DNA from: Bacillota bacterium
GTDB taxonomy: Bacteria; Bacillota; Clostridia; DSM-8532
Assembly: GCA_023459915.1 (NCBI GenBank)
Contig: JAEWSN010000157.1
Span: 1 to 21,073 of the forward strand
Reading direction: 5' to 3'
DNA: 21,073 bases
Within the stretch, counting starts at the first letter, position 1, and each line of letters starts with the position of its first letter. Position numbers and translations under genes: made by a program. Below the pieces are notes generated by a model, which was not told the DNA's origin, did not search any database, and saw only the letters and a list, made by a program, of their open reading frames with translations. Positions 15,263 to 21,073 of the stretch are shown here, in pieces.

Positions 15263-16189
15263 TCACCCCAGCGTGTCGCTGCCGTTGACGCGCTTGAACA
15301 GATCGGTGAAGACCGCGTCCCTGTCGACATGGCGCGCGACCCGGATGAGATGGCGGGAGTTGTCCGCGCTCCAGGTCAGCTGATCGGTCAGGATGGGGCT
15401 GTGCACCAGGTCGGTGGGCACCCAGTCCGGGTTGTTGAGCCAGGCGATGGTGGAGACGTCCCAGATCACCCGTGACCACGCCATGTTTTCCCTGCCGCAG
15501 GCGCGCACCGTCTCGGTGAGGTAGGTGCCGATGTCGCTTCGTCCGTTGATGAAGCGTTCCAATTCCGGCACGGTGGTGGTGAGATGGGTGACCACCCCCT
15601 GGCAGGGAAGCAAAACCAACGGTACGCCGGAGTCCAGGATTACGCGGGCGGCGTGGATGTCCTGCTGCAGGTTGAACTCCCTCGTGTGCGGCCAGTACAG
15701 GGCGTTTCCACCCAGCCAGACAACCACGATTCTTTCGATGATGCGGGGCTCCATCAGAATGGCGGAAGCCACATTGGTGATGGCCCCGATGGCCACCACA
15801 TACAACGGGTCCTCCGAGGCCATGGCACGCTTCACCAGGTCGGCGGCCGCCGCGCTCTCAACAGGGGTTTCCGGGCCCGGAAGATATCCGGGAGAACCCT
15901 GGAAGACAAAATTTTCCTGAACCGGCAGGTGCATGCGATCGAGCACGCGCAGGATTTCGGCGTGGCTTTTTTCCATGCCATCCCGCGGGCCGGTGGACAT
16001 TTCATTGAAAAAGGGGGCGGCGTACAAAGCCTCCACAGCCATGCGTTCCCGGGAGCAGAGGGCATACACCACGGCAAACTGGTCGTCCACCTCGTTGTAG
16101 GTGTCGGTGTCGAGCACCATGCGAATTTTTCCTTCGGGGGATGCCAGCCGTTCCAGGCGAAGCGCGTCGGACAAAACCGGGTATTTCAT
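15263..16189 (-). CDS. Inosine/uridine-preferring nucleoside hydrolase family protein
   Basis: A 308-aa protein of the PF01156 family. The start at 16189 is set by TGGAGG (16198-16203) at 8-nt spacing. The N-terminal metal site reads VLDTDTYNEVDDQFA (Asp27, Asp29, Asp35, Asp36), two residues longer than the classical DTDPGIDD pattern. Other family features are VVAIGAITNVASAI and WLGGNALYWPHTREFNLQQDIHAA, and WDVSTIAWL stands where classical members have a HDP motif. The family hydrolyses the N-glycosidic bond of nucleosides to base plus ribose. With the altered motifs the exact substrate is uncertain. It lies between the amino acid transporter and the aro operon on the same strand, 106 nt after the ATPase gene, with a folded leader. 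Functionally it fits with psuKG in nucleoside recycling. Confidence 0.85.
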   Translation of the reverse strand: MKYPVLSDALRLERLASPEGKIRMVLDTDTYNEVDDQFAVVYALCSRERMAVEALYAAPFFNEMSTGPRDGMEKSHAEILRVLDRMHLPVQENFVFQGSPGYLPGPETPVESAAAADLVKRAMASEDPLYVVAIGAITNVASAILMEPRIIERIVVVWLGGNALYWPHTREFNLQQDIHAARVILDSGVPLVLLPCQGVVTHLTTTVPELERFINGRSDIGTYLTETVRACGRENMAWSRVIWDVSTIAWLNNPDWVPTDLVHSPILTDQLTWSADNSRHLIRVARHVDRDAVFTDLFKRVNGSDTLG

Positions 16190-16210
16190 CTTGCATACCT
16201 CCATCAACAG

Positions 16211-16245
16211 GCCTGCCACGGGTCGCAGGCATCCGCGTGTGACCC
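16211..16245 (-). promoter_or_regulatory. Possible pseudoknot leader before the nucleoside hydrolase
   Basis: On the minus strand, GGGTC (16241-16245 reversed) is followed by a hairpin GCCTGC(GACCCGTG)GCAGGC whose loop carries GACCC, the complement of GGGTC. This permits an H-type pseudoknot or two exclusive stems. It ends 7 nt before the ribosome binding site of the nucleoside hydrolase. One connecting loop would be only 3 nt, which is tight. No known riboswitch class was recognised. Confidence 0.3.
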
Positions 16246-16258
16246 TTTTTGTGCGATT

Positions 16259-16293
16259 GCGGCGGGTGTGCCGTAGTCTCCGGCACGCGCCGC
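16259..16293 (-). other. Long imperfect hairpin just after the ATPase gene
   Basis: Two stacked 6-bp GC-rich stems, GCGGCG/CGCCGC (16259-16264 with 16288-16293) and GTGCCG/CGGCAC (16268-16273 with 16281-16286), are separated by a small internal loop. On the minus strand it starts 3 nt after the ATPase stop. No T-run follows on that strand, so it may protect the transcript end or be a weak or factor-assisted terminator. Confidence 0.5.
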
Positions 16294-16295
16294 CT

Positions 16296-17015
16296 CTATT
16301 GAATCAGATGGATGCCGTTTCTGTCCATGCCCGTTGCGCGGATGACGTCCGCGGTGAGCCCGGCCTCCACGATTCTGCCGTCCTCCAGATAGACCATGTG
16401 GTCACAGACGCCCGCCGCAAAGGCGATTTCGTGTGTCACCATCAGGATGGTGCGCTTCTCGTCCGCCAATTCCTTGAGCATGTCCAGCACTTCACGCGTC
16501 ATGAAGGGGTCGAGCGCGGAGGTGGGCTCGTCGAGCAGGAGCAGACCCGAGCTGACCGCGATGGCGCGCGCGATGGCGATGCGCTGTTGTTGCCCGCCGG
16601 AGAGCTGTCCCGGCTTCTTGTGCATGTGCTCGGTCAGTTTGAACCGTTCGAGCAGATGCTCCGCGCGTTCCTGGGCCTGGGCCTTCGCGATGCCGTGCAC
16701 CACGGTCATGGGCAGCACGATGTTGTGCAGGGCGGTGAGGTGGGGGAACAGGTTGTACGCCTGGAAAACCACGCCGATGGATTTTCGCCATTCATGGAGC
16801 GCATCCTCCTCGAAGATGATCTCCCGGCCATCCAGCGCGACCCGCCCGGATTGTGGTTTCTGAAGGCCGGCCAAGACCCGAAGCAGGGTGGACTTCCCGC
16901 CGCCGGAAGGTCCTGTGATGGCCAGCGTGGCGACGTCCTCCATGTGAAGGGTGAGATCCTTGAGGATCTCCTTTTCATCAAACCGCTTGTTCAGTTGGTC
17001 TATGTCAATTCGCAT
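16296..17015 (-). CDS. Polar amino acid ABC transporter ATP-binding protein (GlnQ-like)
   Basis: A 239-aa cytoplasmic ATPase. The start at 17015 has AAGGAG with 7-nt spacing. All ABC motifs are intact: Walker A GPSGGGKST (35-43), the Q-loop VFQAYNLFPHLTALHN, signature LSGGQQQRIAIARA, Walker B LLLLDEPTSALDP and switch VTHE. The QAYNLFPH segment is typical of the amino acid (PAAT) subfamily. It follows its permease by 43 nt and powers the importer formed with the permease and binding lipoprotein upstream. The substrate is probably a polar amino acid; which one is not clear. Confidence 0.96.
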   Translation of the reverse strand: MRIDIDQLNKRFDEKEILKDLTLHMEDVATLAITGPSGGGKSTLLRVLAGLQKPQSGRVALDGREIIFEEDALHEWRKSIGVVFQAYNLFPHLTALHNIVLPMTVVHGIAKAQAQERAEHLLERFKLTEHMHKKPGQLSGGQQQRIAIARAIAVSSGLLLLDEPTSALDPFMTREVLDMLKELADEKRTILMVTHEIAFAAGVCDHMVYLEDGRIVEAGLTADVIRATGMDRNGIHLIQ

Positions 17016-17058
17016 TCAGGTTCTCCTTGGGGGCGGGAATGGGGTCTGACCTCACTTG

Positions 17059-17940
17059 TCACGCTTCATATGCGAAACGCCGTTCCAGCCATTTGGATAG
17101 TGCCGACAGGGGGAGCGTGATCAAGAGATACAGCCCCGCCAGCTGGATGAAGGTTTCGATGGTGGCGTAGTTGAGGGAGTCGATTTCCTGAACCACCTTG
17201 GTCACCTCGCTGACCGCAATGATGGAGAGCAGCGAGGAATCCTTCACCAGCGACACCAGTTGCCCGGCGATGCCCGGGGTGATGCGCTTGGCGACCTGCG
17301 GCAGGATGACATACCGGTAAAGCTGGAATTTGGTGAAGCCCAGCGACAAACCGGACTCTATCTGGCTGGTGGGAATGCTTTCAATGCCGGCCCGGATGAT
17401 TTCGCTGACATAGGCGCCACTGAAAAACGCGAGAATCAGTGCGCCAAGCAGATAGCGGTTGGTGATGTGCAGGGCTGTGCCAACCACATAGAACAGGATG
17501 ATGATTTGAACCATCAGCGGCGTGTTCCGGATGAGCCCGATATACATGCGGCCGAAGGTGACCAGCGGCACCAGCCGGGAGCGGCTGGAAAGTGCCGTCA
17601 GCAGCCCGATGGCCAGGGACAGGACCAGCGCGATGCCGCTGATGATCAGGGTGTTGAGGAATCCGGACAGCACTTTTTCGCGGTACAGCCACAACAGGTT
17701 CCATCGCGGCGTGTAGTCGAGCGTTTGGAAGGTCAGCACAAAAAAGGCCGCAATGATGCCGCCCACCAGGATGCCGTTGAGCCATTCCTGCCCTTGGGAA
17801 GGAGGCTGTCCCTCGTGTCGGAGGAACAGCCTCTTGAGCAGGGGTCTTTTGACGGGTTCCGGTTGTGTGCCGGCATTTGCCGCGACAACCGGGGACAAGG
17901 GTTCCTTTTGTTTAGAAGAAGAAGGGGATACCGAGTTCAT
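17059..17940 (-). CDS. Polar amino acid ABC transporter permease (HisM/GlnP-like)
   Basis: A membrane protein of 293 aa if read from ATG 17940, which overlaps the binding-protein gene by 29 nt and has a poor ribosome binding site. A TTG at 17898, with AAAAGGAA just upstream and 13 nt beyond the binding-protein stop, is an attractive alternative (279 aa) and would remove only a low-complexity N-end. The His/Glu/Gln/Arg/opine family domain follows: SGFLNTLIISGIALVLSLAIG, MYIGLIRNTPLMVQIIILFY, and the EAA-like loop ESGLSLGFTKFQLYRYVILP. VSLVKDSSLLSIIAVSEVT is a family hallmark. An extra N-terminal helix (about 55-75) comes before the core. The pore probably works as a homodimer, since only one permease gene is present. 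Confidence 0.92.
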   Translation of the reverse strand: MNSVSPSSSKQKEPLSPVVAANAGTQPEPVKRPLLKRLFLRHEGQPPSQGQEWLNGILVGGIIAAFFVLTFQTLDYTPRWNLLWLYREKVLSGFLNTLIISGIALVLSLAIGLLTALSSRSRLVPLVTFGRMYIGLIRNTPLMVQIIILFYVVGTALHITNRYLLGALILAFFSGAYVSEIIRAGIESIPTSQIESGLSLGFTKFQLYRYVILPQVAKRITPGIAGQLVSLVKDSSLLSIIAVSEVTKVVQEIDSLNYATIETFIQLAGLYLLITLPLSALSKWLERRFAYEA

Positions 17941-18712
17941 CAAACACCGCTTTCATGTCCGAGAGATATTTTTCCGCGACACTGCTGAAAAAGCCGTTGC
18001 TCTTGCTTTCGCGGATGAAGTCGTTGATTTTACCCTTGAGCTCCTCTTCTCCCTTGCGCAGTCCGATGCCCCAGTTTTCGGGGTTGGCGGCAAATGGTTC
18101 AAGATTGGCGCGGGTGGTGTCCTGATTGGTCTGCCAGGCCTTGTAGATGCTCATCTGGTCGTAGATGAAGACATCCGCCTTGCCGGTGGTCACCTCCAGA
18201 ATGCAGGCGCCCTCCGATTCCAGCACAAGCACCTCTGCGTCCTGGAAATTGGTGTCCGCGTAGACATGGGCGGTGGTGCCCTTCTTGACGGCGACCGTGG
18301 TGCCGGCCTTGAGATCGTCGGCGGTTTGTACGGGGGAATCCTTTGCGATCAGCAGCGCCAGGTTGGCCTGGGCATAGGGCTCCGAGAAGTCAATGGACTC
18401 CAGGCGCTTGTCCGTGATGGTCATGGAGGAGAGGATGATGTCGATCTGCTTGCTCTGCAGGGCGGGAATGAGGCCGCTGAAGGCCGTGTTGACAATTTCC
18501 ACCTCGCGGCCGAGGTATTTGCCAAGCTCATTGGCGATGTCCACACTGATGCCGGAGGGATTGCCGCTTTCATCCGTGGTCTCGAAGGGCGGGTATTGCA
18601 GTTCCATGCCGACGACCAGCTTGTCTGATTTTTCCGTGCATCCGGCCGCAAGTGCCGCCACCAGCAGGATGGCCAACAAAAGGGATGCAATGCGAAGGTT
18701 TCTTTTTTTCAT
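17912..18712 (-). CDS. Amino acid ABC transporter substrate-binding lipoprotein (SBP family 3)
   Basis: A 266-aa lipoprotein. The start at 18712 has AAAGGAA at suitable spacing. The signal peptide ends at Cys25 (LAAGC). Family features are VVGMELQYPPFETTDESGNP, GISVDIANELGKYLGREVEI, the DIILSSMTITDKRLESIDFS region with the ligand-binding Arg, and FSEPYAQANLALLI. The gene ends in three Phe codons inside the start region of the permease. It binds the amino acid outside the membrane for the permease and ATPase that follow. Ligand identity is not evident from the sequence. Confidence 0.95.
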   Translation of the reverse strand: MKKRNLRIASLLLAILLVAALAAGCTEKSDKLVVGMELQYPPFETTDESGNPSGISVDIANELGKYLGREVEIVNTAFSGLIPALQSKQIDIILSSMTITDKRLESIDFSEPYAQANLALLIAKDSPVQTADDLKAGTTVAVKKGTTAHVYADTNFQDAEVLVLESEGACILEVTTGKADVFIYDQMSIYKAWQTNQDTTRANLEPFAANPENWGIGLRKGEEELKGKINDFIRESKSNGFFSSVAEKYLSDMKAVFDELGIPFFF

Positions 18713-18821
18713 GGGGGGATTCCTTTCCTTGCGAATCAACCGGCTGGGCGTTTTCCCTCAGCACGGGTGCGTCTGTGTTTGTTACGTCAGGAAGGTATTT
18801 TCCCCAAACCGACAGGAATAA

Positions 18822-19730
18822 TCAAGATTTCGCAACTTCCCGCACTGCGGTCTTCCGGCCCCGGATGGTCAGGGCGGTGAGACTGCCGATGATCAGGGTG
18901 GCACCGATGATCTGTGTGAGGGTTGGAATCTCCGCGAGCAGCACCATGCCGGTCACGATGGTGACCACGGGCATCAGGTTCAGGAAGGCGGAAGGGATGA
19001 CCGGGCCGAGCTTTTGCAGGCCGTACAGGAATGCCACATAGGCCGCGGCGGAGCACAGGATGCCCAGAAACGCCAGATTGAGCAGGGAGAGGGAGGAGGG
19101 CATCCGCCAGGCGGGTATCTCATGGAGCAAAAAGGGTACGAACAGCGGAATGCTGCAGAATGTCTGGATGGTTGTGATCTTCAGGCTGTTGTATCTGGTG
19201 GAAAGCCGCTTGCTGACATACGTATAGGCAATCCAGGACATCATGGCGCCAAAGACGAGCAGGTTTCCCAGAAATGTGTCCGAGGAGAAGTCCGGCAACC
19301 CGTCCTCGAATAGAATCAGGTACACGCCACCGATGGAGACCAGAATCATCGCCAGGGTGAACAGGGCCAGCTTCTGCTTGTGGCGGATGCTTTCGATGGT
19401 GAGTGTGAAGATCGGGATGGCGGCGACCAGCATGGAGGCATTGGAGGCCGTGGTGTACTGCAGGCCGCTGTTTTCAAAGACAAAATAGAGAACCAGGCCA
19501 AAGAAGGCGGCCACAAAAAACAGGCGGAGCTCCCCTTTTTGCAGGGAGAGCGTCTCGCCATTCATCCGCAGAATCATCAGCAGGGGGACGATGGCGATGA
19601 GCTGACGGAAAAACGCAATGGAGACAGGCGGCAAATCCGCCAGCACCACCTTTGTGGAAACAAAAGAGATTCCCCACACCAACACGGCAAAAAGGACGGT
19701 GAGTACAGGGAGGATGCGTTCCGCTTTCAT
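18822..19730 (-). CDS. EamA/DMT-family drug-metabolite transporter
   Basis: A 302-aa membrane protein with about ten helices in two EamA repeats. The start at 19730 has AGGTGT a few bases upstream; longer readings have no helix-compatible N-end. Family traits are VWGISFVSTKVVLADLPPVS in helix 1, the internal NSGLQYTTASNASMLVAAIP at the end of the first repeat and AYVAFLYGLQKLGPVIPSAF with NLMPVVT in the second. DMT proteins export amino acids or other small metabolites. Being upstream of an amino acid importer on the same strand it may handle related compounds, but the 109-bp gap and lack of further signals leave it as a separate unit. No terminator was recognised in that gap. Confidence 0.92.
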   Translation of the reverse strand: MKAERILPVLTVLFAVLVWGISFVSTKVVLADLPPVSIAFFRQLIAIVPLLMILRMNGETLSLQKGELRLFFVAAFFGLVLYFVFENSGLQYTTASNASMLVAAIPIFTLTIESIRHKQKLALFTLAMILVSIGGVYLILFEDGLPDFSSDTFLGNLLVFGAMMSWIAYTYVSKRLSTRYNSLKITTIQTFCSIPLFVPFLLHEIPAWRMPSSLSLLNLAFLGILCSAAAYVAFLYGLQKLGPVIPSAFLNLMPVVTIVTGMVLLAEIPTLTQIIGATLIIGSLTALTIRGRKTAVREVAKS

Positions 19731-20033
19731 ATGACACCTATCCTCTATTGGCGACGGTTTGTATTTCAACAAGATGTCAGGCAGGCTCGGGAGCCAATGG
19801 AGGACGTTGCAGCGGCACCTATGTGATGCGTCAAGGCTTATCCTCACGTGTATGGCATTCCCAATCATACCATTGGGGTCAGCCCCCCGGCAACTGTGGC
19901 GGCCCTGAATCGGCTGTCCCCATGATAACACGCATCCAATGCGGTTTTAATATGCACGGGGTAGGATGGGGCGGCAACCTATTGACAGCGCGTCAAAAAA
20001 GCAGGCAGCTGAAGGGTTTTGGGGGGTATCAGC
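19731..20033. other. Gene-free stretch between divergent genes
   Basis: This 303-bp stretch separates the EamA gene (leftward) from the broken sensor gene (rightward) and should hold both promoters. Visible structure includes CCCAAT-N6-ATTGGG (19860-19877), a perfect TTGAC-N5-GTCAA dyad (19982-19996) and an AT-rich TTTTAATATG near 19945-19954 that could be a -10 region. No box pair was good enough to call a promoter, and no short gene with a ribosome binding site was seen. Confidence 0.5.
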
Positions 20034-20797
20034 ATGTGGAAGGCAAAATTGAAAAGATGGCATTTCAAAGTCCGTCATCCCGGCATCCGGGGTAAACTCC
20101 TGCTCCTTGTGCTGCCGGCAATACTGGCGCCGATGCTGCTGTTTGGCGCGTTGGCGATTGGGACGGCCGGAGACGTGCTCACCAAGGAGATACAGTCCGG
20201 GAACCTTCTGTATGCAACCATGACCAAGGCGCGCATGGAGGCGTTTTCCCATGCGCGCGAAGGCGATGCGCGGCTGCTTTCGTCGTCCCGCATCCTCCGT
20301 GAGAATATGGAGACCCTGAACGCGTTTTCCGCGGACAAGCAGGAACAGGTAATCATGGGGGAACAGTTTCGCCCTTTCTCTCCGTCGCGATTGAGCAATA
20401 TGGGGATACCGATCTCTACCTGACAAACGGCTATGGCGAGGTCATCTTCAGCCAGAATTACGATCCGTTGGATCTCGCGCCACTCGCGGTTTCGCGGGAG
20501 GAAACAAGACAGGCGCTCTCGGGAGCCCAGGTCTGGTCGGACGTTTTCTGGAACAGCTTTATCAAGGACAACATTCTGGTGCTTTCCACACCCGTCTCCG
20601 CCTGGTCAAATCCGGATTTGGCGCCGGTTGGCACACTCAATCTGGTATTGAATCAGGCCGCACTGGACAATCTGGTCCGTACAGAACTGACCCGGCTGGG
20701 TGCATCGGCGGATGCCTATCTGGTCCGAAATGACGGAATTTTGCTGACAAATCCCGTTATTGAGACGCCAAACAAACACTGGGCACCTCTGCCATAA
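20034..20797 (+). pseudogene. Cache-domain membrane sensor (chemoreceptor-like), frameshifted and truncated
   Basis: The start at 20034 follows GGGGGG at 7-nt spacing. The N-end has a charged tip and a membrane helix (KLLLLVLPAILAPMLLFGA), then a periplasmic-type sensor region. After GEQFRPF the frame runs into a stop at 20421-20423, but the -1 frame continues sensibly (SVAIEQYGDTDLYLTNGYG, then VGTLNLVLNQAALDNLV and ADAYLVRNDGILLTNPV), typical of Cache domains of methyl-accepting chemotaxis proteins. The switch point is at about 20372-20380, where CCCTTTC lies in frame for a -1 slip. The second frame ends at TAA 20795-20797, where an AT-rich insertion begins. HAMP and signalling domains are lost, so the gene is probably dead here. 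It could equally have been a sensor kinase or cyclase. Confidence 0.8.
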
Positions 20798-21073
20798 TTT
20801 GTAATTATAATGGTATGGATGAATTAAGAACTAATGCGAAAAACCTGTCACAAGCAGAACAATATCAAATACGAAAAAATATTGTCAGAATGTTGAGCTC
20901 AGGCAAGAAACCCGATGAGGTTGCTGTTGCGCTTGATATCAGCAGAAGTCTGGTCTACGCAACAAAAAAGGCCTACGAGGAGAAGGGAATCGAAGGGATA
21001 AAAGCCGGAAAGCGTGGACGCAGAGTTGGTGAGAAACGGACGCTCACTCCTGAACAAGAACGTGCAATCATGA
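20798..21073 (+). mobile_element. IS630-family insertion sequence, left end (partial)
   Basis: Base composition drops abruptly from GC-rich to AT-rich at about 20795, exactly where the sensor gene is cut. The element carries an IS630-type transposase gene and continues beyond the window. The family inserts at TA; a TA at 20795-20796 could be the target, but the exact junction and terminal inverted repeat cannot be fixed without the other end. The boundary is an estimate within about 20765-20800. Confidence 0.75.
20815..21073 (+). CDS. IS630-family transposase, N-terminal part
   Basis: The frame is open from ATG 20815 to the window end, 86 residues, partial at the 3' side. It contains an N-terminal helix-turn-helix (SSGKKPDEVAVALDISRSLV, then YATKKAYEEKGIEGI), followed by a basic stretch GKRGRRVGEKRTLTPEQE that resembles the linker to the second DNA-binding helix set in IS630/Tc1-like transposases. 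The DDE catalytic domain lies beyond the window. No clear ribosome binding site precedes the ATG, so expression may be low or the start may differ. Codon use is AT-richer than in its neighbours, in keeping with recent arrival. Confidence 0.85.
   Translation, partial: MDELRTNAKNLSQAEQYQIRKNIVRMLSSGKKPDEVAVALDISRSLVYATKKAYEEKGIEGIKAGKRGRRVGEKRTLTPEQERAIM

Noticed and set aside
16220..16250. Plus-strand terminator (GGGTC...GACCC followed by TTTTT)
   Set aside because: The stem is only 5 bp with a 16-nt loop, and no plus-strand gene ends nearby; the same bases are better explained as part of the minus-strand leader fold.
16101..17120. Plus-strand open frame of 339 codons opposite the ATPase gene
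   Set aside because: It runs across the gap between two real minus-strand genes and mirrors ABC ATPase motifs in antisense.
1..21073. CRISPR array, tRNA or rRNA genes
   Set aside because: No regularly spaced repeat series, cloverleaf or rRNA-like stretch was seen on either strand by eye.

Overview
The window comes from a GC-rich bacterium that looks like a Bacillota (probably Clostridia-type) genome. Supporting signs are strong GGAGG-type ribosome binding sites, lipoprotein solute-binding proteins with Ser/Ala/Glu-rich linkers, a YesM/YesN two-component pair beside a sugar ABC transporter without its own ATPase, and a glycosidase tail typical of that group. The lineage is inference; no rRNA or other marker is present.

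Region 1 (1-7842, + strand) is a carbohydrate-use locus. It holds the C-terminal end of a GH78 alpha-L-rhamnosidase-like enzyme, a strong hairpin terminator, a YesM-type sensor kinase overlapping a YesN-type AraC response regulator, a sugar-binding lipoprotein, a strongly folded 171-bp spacer and two MalF/MalG-type permeases, closed by a second strong terminator. The likely scheme is sensing and import of a rhamnose-containing oligosaccharide with cleavage by the glycosidase; the ATPase must be encoded elsewhere.

Region 2 (7915-11542, + strand) is a separate unit: a 520-aa membrane protein, then pseudouridine kinase (psuK) and pseudouridine-5'-phosphate glycosidase (psuG) overlapping by 4 nt. 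The membrane protein reads as an LplB-like and an LplC-like permease fused end to end, with both EAA loops (the parts that dock on the ATPase) missing. This is the most unusual item in the window.

Region 3 (11638-19730, all - strand) contains, in transcription order, an EamA/DMT transporter, a polar amino acid ABC transporter (binding protein, permease, ATPase), a nucleoside hydrolase with a possible pseudoknot leader, and a compact aro (DAHP synthase) - mnmD (tRNA wobble-uridine methyltransferase) - diguanylate cyclase operon. It converges on psuG across two 27-bp tandem hairpin repeats.

Region 4 (20034-21073, + strand) is a broken Cache-domain sensor (chemoreceptor-like), carrying a -1 frameshift and then truncated by an AT-rich IS630-family insertion whose transposase runs off the window end.
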